Shown: positions 9,408-18,145 of the stretch, piece by piece | Position numbering within the stretch: position 1 is the first letter of the stretch | How the letters are laid out: each line of letters opens with the position of its first letter | Source of the DNA: an uncultured Alphaproteobacteria bacterium | Lineage (GTDB): Bacteria; Pseudomonadota; Alphaproteobacteria; RF32; CAG-239 | Length of the DNA: 64,000 nt | Direction of reading: 5' to 3' | NCBI GenBank assembly: GCA_910576955.1 | Contig: CAJTJB010000001.1 | Span: forward strand, 248,001 to 312,000 | Notes under the pieces: generated by a model | The model's database searches: none | What the model was told of the DNA's origin: nothing | Seen by the model: only the letters and a program-made list of their open reading frames with translations | Made by a program: the position numbers and the translations under genes

Positions 9408-10301
9408 ATGTTTGCCAGACCAGAAGTTGCCGTTTTGCCGGTGGCAGGGCTTTCAACCCGCAATTTGCCGGCAACAAAGGCTATGCATAAGGGCTTTTTA
9501 TGCTTAAACAACCTACCGATTATCCAATATGCCGTTGATGCGTGCGCGGAAGCAGGAGTTAAAGAAATTATCTTTATTTACAGCGATGACACCTCGCGGG
9601 CGATGTATGAAAACTATTTTTCCCCTAAAAAAGAGCTGGAAGAACGCCTGCTTCGGCAAGATAAGCTTGAACTTTGGGAAGCGCTGAAAAAAACCGTTCC
9701 CGCAGGTGTTAAATTCTCGTTTGCAAGGCAGAGCGAACCGAAAGGAAACGGACACGCCGTGTTATGCGCCAAAGAGATTATCGGCAACAGAGATTTTATT
9801 GTGATGTGGGTGGATGATGTTTACGTTTGCCGCGGCAAAGGCATATTGTCCCAACTTTCCGAAGTTTACGAAAGGTGCGGCGGCATTATTGAAAACATTA
9901 TCGAATTTCCGAAAGAGCAGCTTTCGAGATACGGCGTTTTGACCGGCGCAGTCAAAGAGGGAAATATCGTTTCGGCCTCGGGCGTTATCGAGAAGCCGAA
10001 AATAGAGCAAATCGAATCGCCCTATGCGAGTATGGGACCGTATATTTTGCCTAATCTTATTTTAGATATTTTACCCGAGGTGCAAAAGGGCAGTAACGGT
10101 GAAATCAACCTAACCGATGCCATTAACCTTGCCGCTCATCGCGGAACACCGCTTAAAGGCGTTTTGGCGGCAGCAGAACGCTATGACTGCGGCACAAATG
10201 AAGAACTGGCAAAATCAAATATTCGGCTTTCCATACGCGAAAATAAAGTCTTATACGAAGAGGCAGTCAGAACCGTTAAAGAACTCGACGGCGAGCTCTA
10301 G
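9408..10301 (+). CDS. GalU-like UTP-glucose-1-phosphate uridylyltransferase, divergent
   Basis: A nucleotidyltransferase of the GalU group, expected to make UDP-glucose (or another NDP-sugar) from sugar-1-phosphate. PVAGLSTRNLPATKA is the nucleotide-binding N-terminus, GNGHAVLCAK the base-binding segment, IEKPK the sugar contact and GEINLTDAI the C-terminal signature. Two spots depart from E. coli GalU: the PKEM after TKA is replaced by HKGF, and the LPDV metal site reads VDDV. Length (297) is normal. The ATG follows AGGAG. Its stop overlaps the convergent DUF3137 gene by four bases (CTAG). It may be a paralogue with altered substrate range. Confidence 0.75.
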   Translation: MFARPEVAVLPVAGLSTRNLPATKAMHKGFLCLNNLPIIQYAVDACAEAGVKEIIFIYSDDTSRAMYENYFSPKKELEERLLRQDKLELWEALKKTVPAGVKFSFARQSEPKGNGHAVLCAKEIIGNRDFIVMWVDDVYVCRGKGILSQLSEVYERCGGIIENIIEFPKEQLSRYGVLTGAVKEGNIVSASGVIEKPKIEQIESPYASMGPYILPNLILDILPEVQKGSNGEINLTDAINLAAHRGTPLKGVLAAAERYDCGTNEELAKSNIRLSIRENKVLYEEAVRTVKELDGEL

Positions 10302-11248
10302 AGCACCTGCTTTTGATTAAGGCGGAGCGTTTTTATGACGCCAAACAGAAAATACAGCTCCAAAAAGCTTTTTTCTATCCGCTTTTTATTCAACACCGTC
10401 CGGAAAAAACTGCTGCATTCAAACAAGTTTTTATTGGTTTCGATGTTTACCAGAACTTCGTTATTAAAAAAGCTGAAAGTTATATTCGGATGATTTTCTT
10501 TGGCTTTTAACATGTATTCAAGCATCACGGTTGTGAGCAGATAACGCGCCTCGATTTGATCTTCGGCATATACCTCATAGGCTTTTTCAAATTCGGGCGA
10601 TTCCAGCCCTACCCTTTGCAGATTTTTATAATGCGCCAGTTTATTCAGCCAGCCGCGGTCTTTGACAACGATGGTTTGTCCGCTGAATTTTTTATTCATT
10701 CGCGCGCTAAACAATATGCCTCCGCCTGTCTTATGTTTGACAACACGCGTTTGTCCGTTGGTCCGCTGATATTTTTTTTGATACAGCGCATATTCGCTTA
10801 TTTTAACCGGTATATCATCGTATGTTCCCTCAAAACAATCGTCCGTTTTAATCTCGTCATACGGTTTCATTATTTTAGAATATGACAGCGTTTCTTCGGA
10901 TAGTTGTTTCCGGAAGGTATAATCGAATTTGCCGAAAAATCCTGCTAACAAAGGAAGCAGGCTCTCTTTGCTTTGGCGATAGTAGAGGAACATCGGCAGG
11001 CTGGTTAACAGAACGGCAACGCACCCTATTATATTAACGCCAACCGGTATATGGGTACTGCTTTCTGATATGATTAGGGAACTGATAATATATCCGAACC
11101 ACCCGAGTGCAAATAACGAAATCAGATAAAACCGGAACAACATTTTTTTGCGTTTTTGTTCCAGTTGTTGCAATTTCGGGAGAAGCGTTTGCGCATAATA
11201 TATATCAAACTGCCGTTTTGCGGCATTAAGCTCCAAATTGTCAGACAT
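10298..11248 (-). CDS. DUF3137-type membrane protein
   Basis: A 316-residue protein resembling the uncharacterised DUF3137 family. A charged N-terminal helix (about 10-38) precedes two membrane segments (about 40-60 and 70-90). A soluble domain follows with the family-like stretch DDIPVKISEYAL, a possible strand pair around GGGILFSARMNKKF, and a helical C-terminus. The N-terminus resembles a short coiled coil. No enzyme motif is recognised. It is encoded alone on the minus strand, convergent with galU. The function is unknown for the family. Confidence 0.6.
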   Translation of the reverse strand: MSDNLELNAAKRQFDIYYAQTLLPKLQQLEQKRKKMLFRFYLISLFALGWFGYIISSLIISESSTHIPVGVNIIGCVAVLLTSLPMFLYYRQSKESLLPLLAGFFGKFDYTFRKQLSEETLSYSKIMKPYDEIKTDDCFEGTYDDIPVKISEYALYQKKYQRTNGQTRVVKHKTGGGILFSARMNKKFSGQTIVVKDRGWLNKLAHYKNLQRVGLESPEFEKAYEVYAEDQIEARYLLTTVMLEYMLKAKENHPNITFSFFNNEVLVNIETNKNLFECSSFFRTVLNKKRIEKSFLELYFLFGVIKTLRLNQKQVL

Positions 11249-11329
11249 TCCGGTTTTCCTTTGGCAAATTTTAATCTTTAGGTTTTATGATAATGCCAAT
11301 ATCTTAAATATTTGTTTAACGGGGACTTT

Positions 11330-12559
11330 ATGATTAACGTTTTATGGGCAGGGATGTTTTTAATTGCTGCGGTTGCCGCCCTTATCCAGACTTTGCGGGG
11401 CGATACGGAAGCTTTTAATCTTATCATCCGAGCAATCTTTAAAAGCTCGCAGTCGGCGGTTGAAATTTCTCTCGGGCTTATCGGAATTTTGAGTTTTTGG
11501 CTCGGCATACTCAAACTGGTGGAGGAATCGGGCATTGCCGGTAAAATCTCGGAAAAATTGACTCCCTTATTTCGCGTGATAATGAAAGACATCCCCGAAA
11601 ACAGCCCTGCCATTTCTACGGTAGTGCTGAATATGGCGGCAAACTTTTTGGGGTTAGACAATGCGGCAACGCCGACCGGACTTAAAGCGATGGAACAATT
11701 GCAAGAGCATAACCGGCAAAAAGATACGGCAAGCGATGCGCAAATTTTATTTATGATATTAAATTCCTCCGCGATTACGCTTATCCCGATTACGATTTTT
11801 ATGTATCGGGCGCAGATGGGAGCAAGCCGACCGACGGATGTGTTTATTCCGATTTTGCTGGCAACTTCGGTTTCTACGATGGCGGGCTTTATAAGTGTTG
11901 CCCTCAAACAGAAAATCCCTTTGGCAAACAAAATATTGTTAAAATGGTTGTTCGGATTTGGCATATTCATCTTTTTGCTTGCCGGCGGGTTTTATTTGAT
12001 TGACAGTGAAAACAGGATGGTCGTATCAGCCCTGCTGGGAAATGCCTTGCTGTTTATGCTCATATGCGCGGTCATTGTCACCGCAGTTTATAAACGCGTG
12101 AAATGCTATGAGGCGTTTGTTGAGGGGGCAAAAGAAGGTTTTGGCGTGGCAATACGCATTCTCCCGTATTTGTTGGCAATGCTTGTTGCTATCGGCATTT
12201 TCAGGGCATCGGGAATTTTAGATATGTTCACCGATGGCATTCGACAACTTTGCATCCGGTTTGGCGGAAGCGGACAATTTGTTGATGCGCTGCCGACAGC
12301 CCTGATGAAACCGCTTTCAGGCAGTGGAGCTCGGGCAATGATGATTGAAACAATGCAGACGTACGGCGCTGACAGTTTTGCGGCATTTTGTGCCTCGGTT
12401 ATTCAGGGCTCAACGGAAACGACCTTTTATGTCTTGACGGTTTATTTCGGTGCGATTAATATTTCAAAAACACGGTATGCCCTGAAATATGCTTTATGGG
12501 CGGATTTTGCCGGTATTGTTGCGGCTATTGCCGTTTCGTACTTATTTTATATGCCATAG
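11330..12559 (+). CDS. SpmA-SpmB fused nucleoside-recognition (Gate) membrane protein
   Basis: A polytopic membrane protein with two 'Gate'/nucleoside-recognition halves, equivalent to Bacillus SpmA and SpmB joined in one chain, as often seen in Gram-negatives. Conserved blocks are [20 protein letters not shown] in the first half and [20 protein letters not shown] with [19 protein letters not shown] in the second. Eight or more hydrophobic segments are visible. ATG 11330 is chosen because GGGGAC lies just upstream; an in-frame TTG 18 bases earlier has no such site. The substrate is unknown. dtd follows after 10 bases, suggesting cotranscription. Confidence 0.8.
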   Translation: MINVLWAGMFLIAAVAALIQTLRGDTEAFNLIIRAIFKSSQSAVEISLGLIGILSFWLGILKLVEESGIAGKISEKLTPLFRVIMKDIPENSPAISTVVLNMAANFLGLDNAATPTGLKAMEQLQEHNRQKDTASDAQILFMILNSSAITLIPITIFMYRAQMGASRPTDVFIPILLATSVSTMAGFISVALKQKIPLANKILLKWLFGFGIFIFLLAGGFYLIDSENRMVVSALLGNALLFMLICAVIVTAVYKRVKCYEAFVEGAKEGFGVAIRILPYLLAMLVAIGIFRASGILDMFTDGIRQLCIRFGGSGQFVDALPTALMKPLSGSGARAMMIETMQTYGADSFAAFCASVIQGSTETTFYVLTVYFGAINISKTRYALKYALWADFAGIVAAIAVSYLFYMP

Positions 12560-12569
12560 GAGAGATGCA

Positions 12570-13007
12570 ATGAAACTTTTGGTACAGCGCGTTTTAGAGG
12601 CTAGCGTTGAGGTGGAACACCGTATCACCGGACAAATCGGGCAAGGGCTGCTCGTGTTTCTCGGTGTGGAAAAAGGCGATACTGCCGCACAGGCGGATTA
12701 TCTGGCTCAAAAACTCCTTAACCTGCGGATTTTTGAAGACAGCGATGGTAAAATGAATTTATCTGTTGCGGATATTAAAGGCGGTTTATTGGTTATCTCG
12801 CAGTTTACGCTTGCCGCTGATACCACGCACGGCAACCGCCCCGGATTTTCTAATGCGGAAGAACCGGCAAAAGCGCAAGAAATGTATGACTACTTCAATA
12901 CGATTTTGAAAAACAAAGGTTTTCCGCCGCAAAACGGGATTTTTCAGGCAGAAATGAAAGTGCGGCTTATCAACGACGGACCGGCAACCTTTTGGCTTAG
13001 CCGCTAA
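12570..13007 (+). CDS. dtd: D-aminoacyl-tRNA deacylase
   Basis: Hydrolyses D-aminoacyl (and mischarged glycyl) tRNAs, a chiral proofreading step. [20 protein letters not shown] carries the SQFT active-site motif, and [11 protein letters not shown] contains the C-terminal motif that normally reads NxGPVT, here NDGPAT. The 145-residue length matches the family. ATG 12570 follows GGAGAGATGCA. An upstream in-frame reading would overlap the preceding gene and lacks family sequence. It is probably cotranscribed with the SpmA-SpmB fusion. Confidence 0.92.
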   Translation: MKLLVQRVLEASVEVEHRITGQIGQGLLVFLGVEKGDTAAQADYLAQKLLNLRIFEDSDGKMNLSVADIKGGLLVISQFTLAADTTHGNRPGFSNAEEPAKAQEMYDYFNTILKNKGFPPQNGIFQAEMKVRLINDGPATFWLSR

Positions 13008-13009
13008 TT

Positions 13010-13864
13010 TTAATATTTAAGCAACGTATTCAATTTGCCTGCCATTGCCTCTAAAGCGTCTTCAAGCAATTTGGCCATCAGCTTTTGCGCGATGTCTTGT
13101 CTGTTTTGCTCTTCGGAAATGATGATATAACGGTTTTGCTGCTCGGTATCAACAACAATGCCGTTTGTTTTCTGCAGCTCTATTGCCACAGACATACTGT
13201 ACCGGCTGTTTTTGCCATCAATCTTTTCCATTTTGGACTGCAGCAGTTTGGGGACTATGAAATAATCTGCTAGTTCTTTGCTTTCGGTTACCAACACTTT
13301 GGGTTCAAAAGAAAGTTTTTGCGCTAATTTTGCCGTGTATGCCGAAGTGGTTTCGTGATTATAGAACTCGACGTCTTTTATATATATAAGAGGTATTGCC
13401 CCGTCATCTTCTTCAATCGATTTAGGAAGAAGAGCGGTCACTTCCCGGGCTATTTTTTTGACATTTTGCACGGCAAACGTGTTTTCGGCTTTTTCCTGCC
13501 TTATCGCATCGGCTTTTTGCGTATCCAAATATCCGGAAAACTCCAGACATATCCTTTCTTCATCATCACGCACGGTGATGATTGACACGTCATTTAAGGC
13601 TTTGTCCGCAAGCTTATATGCCAAAACGCCATAGCTGTGGTCATCCAGACCGGATGCATTTTTTTGCATATACTCCGATGTTTTTACTGCCATAAAAGCT
13701 GCTTTGTCATAGGCTTCAAAACGCGTGTCGGAGGGGGATTTTCCGGCAGCAACATTTTGGCAGACCGCTGACTTTACGGGCAACAAAAAACTGTCTGCCC
13801 GGACAGTGCTTACGAAACTTATAAGCACCACCCCGACAGACAGCTTAATCAGAGTTTTTATCAT
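13010..13864 (-). CDS. Secreted protein of unknown function
   Basis: I do not recognise this 284-residue protein. A signal peptide is clear (residues 1-23, ending TVRA-DS). The mature part has two cysteines (near VCQN and RICLEF), a mixed alpha/beta middle, and a helical C-terminus (QNRQDIAQKLMAKLLEDALE). The start ATG 13864 lies seven bases after the stop of the preceding lipoprotein gene; the AGGAC overlapping that stop may serve as ribosome site. The two are likely a two-gene unit, so the products probably work in the same envelope process. It ends two bases from convergent dtd. Confidence 0.6.
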   Translation of the reverse strand: MIKTLIKLSVGVVLISFVSTVRADSFLLPVKSAVCQNVAAGKSPSDTRFEAYDKAAFMAVKTSEYMQKNASGLDDHSYGVLAYKLADKALNDVSIITVRDDEERICLEFSGYLDTQKADAIRQEKAENTFAVQNVKKIAREVTALLPKSIEEDDGAIPLIYIKDVEFYNHETTSAYTAKLAQKLSFEPKVLVTESKELADYFIVPKLLQSKMEKIDGKNSRYSMSVAIELQKTNGIVVDTEQQNRYIIISEEQNRQDIAQKLMAKLLEDALEAMAGKLNTLLKY

Positions 13865-13871
13865 ATACAGG

Positions 13872-14822
13872 TTAGTCCTGAACCTGTCTGATAATTTCAA
13901 CCCACTCATTTACTTTCTGACCGTTTCTGTCAAGCAAAGACAATTTATATTGCAGGGCAGGCATAACATTATCAGATGTTACATACCAATCTGCCGATGT
14001 ATCAATTACGAAATCTGCATCGTTGGCATTGTTTACAACATCAAATGCTCTTGAACCATCAATAATTTCTTTTGTGATGCCTCTTAAGCGATGGCTGCCA
14101 TACGGCAAATCAGAACTCATTAAACGCGTATCTTTTAAATATACGGTTCGGCTTGCACCATTATCATAGACAGCTGCCGTATCCTGCAACATCCGGTTTG
14201 TGGCACGCGTGGCTACAACATCATAAGCTTCCGGCTTATATTTGGCTGCAGCGGCTGCACTTACTTTTGCCGATGAAGAGTTCATGGCTACCACTTCGGA
14301 ACGATACGGGTTTCTTTCAACCGTTACTTCAACCAAATCTTCTGCCGCAGCAGGTGCAGGAGCTGCCGAAACCTGATTATATCCGGAATAACTTACTTCT
14401 TCTACCGGAACAATTTCTTCATGTGTGGTTACAACAGGTTCGCAAACAGGTTTGCCGCAGGGCTCTTCCAACGTGGTGGTGGTGGTAATAATTTTTTTAG
14501 TGGTTGTGACTTTGGGCTGCGGCGCAGGCATCGGTTGGCAACCGCAAGACTGCATACACGGCGCCTGATAGCACGGCATCGGCTGAACTTCCGCACAGGG
14601 GCAGTCATATACTGGTGTCGGTGCCGGAATGTAAACCGGTTCCTGTTTTACAACAACCGGAGCTGCTACCGGTGCTGCAACAGGTTCGGGTTCAACAACC
14701 GGAGCCGGCTCAACATATGTCTGGTCATCAAACATAACAACATCGACTTCTTCCCACTGGTTTTCATCGCATGCACAAGCAGCTAACAGACCGCAGGCTA
14801 CTACACTTAAAACTTTTTTCAT
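13872..14822 (-). CDS. Cys/Pro-rich outer-envelope lipoprotein
   Basis: A 316-residue lipoprotein: the signal peptide ends in LLAAC (lipobox, Cys16). The mature N-terminus is acidic and Pro/Val/Ala-rich (about 40-70). A striking Cys/Pro cluster (about 72-130) contains repeated CPC, PC and CGC motifs with some ten cysteines, then a Thr-rich run. The C-terminal half (about 200-316) looks folded and somewhat like the LpoB/CsgG-type lipoprotein domain (NRMLQDTAAVYD, then TVYLKDTRLMSSDLPYG), but that is a weak resemblance. It is first in a two-gene unit with the secreted protein at 13010. AGGAG lies before the ATG. Confidence 0.65.
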   Translation of the reverse strand: MKKVLSVVACGLLAACACDENQWEEVDVVMFDDQTYVEPAPVVEPEPVAAPVAAPVVVKQEPVYIPAPTPVYDCPCAEVQPMPCYQAPCMQSCGCQPMPAPQPKVTTTKKIITTTTTLEEPCGKPVCEPVVTTHEEIVPVEEVSYSGYNQVSAAPAPAAAEDLVEVTVERNPYRSEVVAMNSSSAKVSAAAAAKYKPEAYDVVATRATNRMLQDTAAVYDNGASRTVYLKDTRLMSSDLPYGSHRLRGITKEIIDGSRAFDVVNNANDADFVIDTSADWYVTSDNVMPALQYKLSLLDRNGQKVNEWVEIIRQVQD

Positions 14823-14951
14823 AGGGCTTCTCCTAATTAAATCTATTTATTGTTTATTTTACTTTTAGAACAAAGCAATTAAAATTTTCTTAAGTTTTTA
14901 ATTTACAATTCATTTTTTTTGTGATAGCCGATAATTGTTTACGGAGGATTT

Positions 14952-15395
14952 ATGATTATCACATTTGCAACACTTATATTTGCTTTTTTATTCCTCTTCA
15001 AGGGGGTACAGAAAAATACTTTTTTTATATTTTATGCCCTTTTGATGATTGGCGCGGCGTTTTATTGTGAAAATTATTTAGGCTGGCGGGTTCGCTTGTT
15101 CGGCAAAACCGCGTTTATGTTGTTTTTGTTATTTCATTTTCCGTTCATTAACCTTTTTACATTTTTGGCTTATGGCAGAGATAAACACTGCGCGAAATGC
15201 GGCGAATGGCGTATTCCGGAGGTGCAGCTGCATACTTTAGAATTATTAGGCGGCACTATCGGTGCTCTTGCCGGTCAAAAAATTTTTCACCATAAAAACA
15301 AGAAAAAAACATATATGGCAACCTTTTGGGCCGCCACGCTGTTACAGCTCGGACTTATATATTATATTGCCAAAGCTTTCGGCTTTATAGGGTAA
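14952..15395 (+). CDS. DUF1294 family small membrane protein
   Basis: 147 residues with three to four membrane segments. The DUF1294 signature is present in order: YGRDKHCAKCGEWRIPEVQL, then LLGGTIGALAGQKIFHHKNKKKTY. The family usually has YxxDK-x-A and HKxxK here, both recognisable. The function is unknown; relatives are sometimes fused to cold-shock domains, which is not the case here. ATG follows ACGGAGGATTT. The gene ends immediately beside the convergent YbjN-like gene with no spacer. Confidence 0.75.
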   Translation: MIITFATLIFAFLFLFKGVQKNTFFIFYALLMIGAAFYCENYLGWRVRLFGKTAFMLFLLFHFPFINLFTFLAYGRDKHCAKCGEWRIPEVQLHTLELLGGTIGALAGQKIFHHKNKKKTYMATFWAATLLQLGLIYYIAKAFGFIG

Positions 15396-15878
15396 TCACA
15401 TAACCATAGCTTCGGCATATAATGCCTGCATCGGTGAAATGTTTTGGCGCATTACGGCATTAAATATCGGATAAACCCGCTCGCATTCCATTATTGACAA
15501 TTCTATGATTTTGCTGATTTTAGAGGTAAACAACTCTTCAGTATCCTGCAAAATAAGCGAGTGCTTGAAAATCGGCATTTTCTGCTCGCTCCAATAGGAA
15601 AAATGCCCAAGCCAGAGGTTTTCATTCAAAAGAGCCAGCAATTCAAACATTTTGCCACGGTCAACCGCTGCGGTTTCCATATTTAAAAGACACGAAATAT
15701 GCAGACAGCGCATATGCTCTTCGTAAGCAAAAAAGACCAGCATATTATCCCACTTGCCCAAAACCTCGGCTACCAGCTCGTTATCTTTGCGGCGATCAAA
15801 CGAAATATTGTCGCGAACAAAAATATTTTCGATGGTATCAATAGGATTATACATATCCTGTTCTAATGCTAAATTCAT
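15396..15878 (-). CDS. YbjN domain protein
   Basis: A 160-residue cytoplasmic protein of the YbjN/T3SS-chaperone-like fold. The typical sequence of a short strand pair (ELVAEVLGKWDNMLVFFAYEEHMRCLHISC), then helices with LLALLNENLWLGHF, then MPIFKHSLIL is visible. In alphaproteobacteria such proteins are widespread, and their role in cell regulation is poorly defined. I start at ATG 15878, preceded by AAGGTAAAG; an upstream ATG would add a Lys/Cys-rich stretch without family similarity. A 249-base AT-rich gap separates it from divergent lgt. Confidence 0.72.
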   Translation of the reverse strand: MNLALEQDMYNPIDTIENIFVRDNISFDRRKDNELVAEVLGKWDNMLVFFAYEEHMRCLHISCLLNMETAAVDRGKMFELLALLNENLWLGHFSYWSEQKMPIFKHSLILQDTEELFTSKISKIIELSIMECERVYPIFNAVMRQNISPMQALYAEAMVM

Positions 15879-16127
15879 TATTGCTTTACCTTTTTTAAGC
15901 CAAATTTTCAGTTCGCTTTTATTTTTGCAACACGCAGCGATTTTTAACAATCAGATTATGTAGTTTTCCACTTATTTAAGAAAAAAGTAACCTTTTCTAT
16001 TTTTGTAAATTTCGCAAATTCAATATGTTAAAAAATAAAAAGAAAAAATCCTATTTTTTATGTGGATTATATTTTTTTGTTAAGATAAATTTAAGCTGTT
16101 TTGAGCGGCAACCTATGGAGAGATTAG

Positions 16128-16922
16128 ATGTATTTTGATTTTCCGGATATTTCACCCGTTATTTTTTCTATCGGTCCTTTTGCGCTGCGTTGGTATGCGA
16201 TGGCGTATCTGGCAGGAATCGTTATTGCGTGGTTATTAACAAGCCGCAACATCAAAAAATACAATCTCGGTATTTCCACAGAACAGTTAGACGATTTAGT
16301 TTTTTACACAACGCTCGGCATTATTTTGGGCGGACGGCTCGGCTATGTGATTTGCTATGGCGACGGCTATTTTTGGCATTATCCCGCCGAGATTTTTGCC
16401 GTGTGGCACGGCGGTATGTCTTTTCACGGCGGCATAACCGGCGTTATCATTGCCCTTTATTGTTTTGCGCACAAATATAAATTTTCCTATCTGAAAATTA
16501 CGGATTTGGTTGCTTTGCATGTTCCTATCGGCATATTTTTAGGCAGGCTTGCCAACTTTGTGAACGGCGAGCTCTGGGGGCGGATTACGACCGTGCCGTG
16601 GGCGGTTAAATTTCCGGACGGAGGATATTTGCCGCGGCATCCGTCGCAGCTTTATGAGGCTATGACCGAGGGTGTGTTGATGTTTATCATTCTTAACCTT
16701 TTGTGGCGCAAAGAATTTGTGCGCAGCCATACCGGCATCATTTCTGCCGTTTTCCTGATTATTTACGGCTTATCACGGATTTCAATGGAATTTTTCCGCG
16801 AGCCGGACCGCCAAATCGGATATATTGCCGGCTCTGTAACTATGGGGCAGATTTTATCGCTGCCGTTTCTCATTTTGGGCATATACATTCTGCACCGCAG
16901 CCTAAAGAAAAGGGAAGATTAA
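16128..16922 (+). CDS. lgt: Prolipoprotein diacylglyceryl transferase
   Basis: Inner-membrane enzyme that transfers diacylglycerol from phosphatidylglycerol to the lipobox cysteine, the first step of lipoprotein maturation. About seven membrane segments. Signature elements are HGGMSFHGG, GRLANFVNGELWGR, and PRHPSQLYEA, with the essential Arg and His residues in place. Length 264 is typical. The ATG follows TGGAGAGATTAG. It would process the several lipoproteins in this window (LptE, the Cys-rich lipoprotein, the TolC-like lipoprotein). Its stop shares TTAA with the convergent gene. Confidence 0.95.
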   Translation: MYFDFPDISPVIFSIGPFALRWYAMAYLAGIVIAWLLTSRNIKKYNLGISTEQLDDLVFYTTLGIILGGRLGYVICYGDGYFWHYPAEIFAVWHGGMSFHGGITGVIIALYCFAHKYKFSYLKITDLVALHVPIGIFLGRLANFVNGELWGRITTVPWAVKFPDGGYLPRHPSQLYEAMTEGVLMFIILNLLWRKEFVRSHTGIISAVFLIIYGLSRISMEFFREPDRQIGYIAGSVTMGQILSLPFLILGIYILHRSLKKRED

Positions 16923-18094
16923 GCTTTAATCGTGATATTGCGCGTAAATTTGCAGGCTTTTTGCAGATTTTCTTCCGCACGTTCCAAAACTGCGACGGCA
17001 TTGCTGTCACTGCGTTTCTTTTCGCTGACACATTGCGACACCGTTAGCTGCAGATGATTGTTTTCATTAAAAATAAAAACCGACTTTACGAGCGAGCGGC
17101 GAATATCTTCGGCCTTTTCAAAGCACTCCGAGGCATTAAAATTTAAAAACGTGAGAATAAAGGAATCGCCTTTATAATTATATATATGCACATCCGGACT
17201 GACTTTGTTTATCCGGTTGATAAACATTTTTTTCAGCATCACCATTTTATGACTGCCGAAACGTTTTAACAAACGCTCGTAATCGTCAATATACATCAGG
17301 GATATGCTGTATTTCAGGGGATATTTCCTTTCTGCTTCATAAGAATATGCATTGTATCCGGCAATATCCAACTCTTCATCCTTAAATCTTATATATGAGA
17401 GATAACTTATTACCGAAACGAGTTCCACCGCCGCCGCTGCCAATAAAAATAAATTAAACGCAAACAGATTGTCTGACTGCAACACGCCGATAAAAACCAT
17501 AACAGCAGAGAAAAAGGCGGCGGCGCTTAATATCTTTCCTTTTTTGACATAACAAACCAGCAGGGCAAAAATTGATATAAGCGATAAATAAAACGCCGGA
17601 TAATTCAACATTCCGATATGTTTATAGAAATAATAAGAATCGGCATTCAAATTCGGATTTTGCGTTTTTTCGATTATGGCAGTTTCTATAAATAAGAAAA
17701 TATAAAACCAGCTCCAATGCCGATGCTTTCCATATTTACGGAACAGCATATACGCCAGCACAAGGTTTGGCAGGAGCAGTATGCACCATATGTTATAACC
17801 GGCAGAAAAGATATAGTCTTCACCATAGAGGTAGCGTTGCGAACTGATAACGATATAGCTTATATAAATCACGGAAACAGACGCCGTTACGGACATTACA
17901 CGAAAAAATGCCGATATCAAAAAAGAGAGGGCAACGGCTGAAATAAACAGTGTATGGATTGTCCGGTAGGCGCTTTCCGAAAACTCGGAAACGGCAAAAA
18001 AATATACCAAAAACATTCCCGCCAGAAACTCCGGCAGCAAAGAATTTTTACCAAACTGAAAAATCTTTTCCGGTTCAAACCCTGCTTTTATCAC
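16919..18094 (-). CDS. Polytopic membrane protein with degenerate GGDEF-like domain
   Basis: 391 residues. Residues 20-235 contain about eight hydrophobic segments in the manner of MASE-type sensors. The C-terminal 130 residues look like a decayed GGDEF domain: SLMYIDDYERLLKRFG (about 265-280) corresponds to the first metal-binding Asp segment, and YKGDSF (307-312) stands where GGDEF should be. The second Gly becomes Lys and the Glu becomes Ser, so diguanylate cyclase activity is unlikely; a receptor or protein-interaction role is possible. GTG 18094 follows GGAG at six bases. It lies between queA and lgt on the minus strand. Confidence 0.6.
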   Translation of the reverse strand: MIKAGFEPEKIFQFGKNSLLPEFLAGMFLVYFFAVSEFSESAYRTIHTLFISAVALSFLISAFFRVMSVTASVSVIYISYIVISSQRYLYGEDYIFSAGYNIWCILLLPNLVLAYMLFRKYGKHRHWSWFYIFLFIETAIIEKTQNPNLNADSYYFYKHIGMLNYPAFYLSLISIFALLVCYVKKGKILSAAAFFSAVMVFIGVLQSDNLFAFNLFLLAAAAVELVSVISYLSYIRFKDEELDIAGYNAYSYEAERKYPLKYSISLMYIDDYERLLKRFGSHKMVMLKKMFINRINKVSPDVHIYNYKGDSFILTFLNFNASECFEKAEDIRRSLVKSVFIFNENNHLQLTVSQCVSEKKRSDSNAVAVLERAEENLQKACKFTRNITIKA

Positions 18095-18145
18095 TATACG
18101 CTCCGCAAATTTGCCTTATTTGCGCCGTATTATAATGCATAAAAG

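Noticed and set aside
16080..16094. TTAA-N7-TTAA before lgt, matching the CtrA half-site pattern.
   Set aside because: The surrounding 150 bases are extremely AT-rich, so the pattern is likely to arise by chance, and lgt is not a typical CtrA target.
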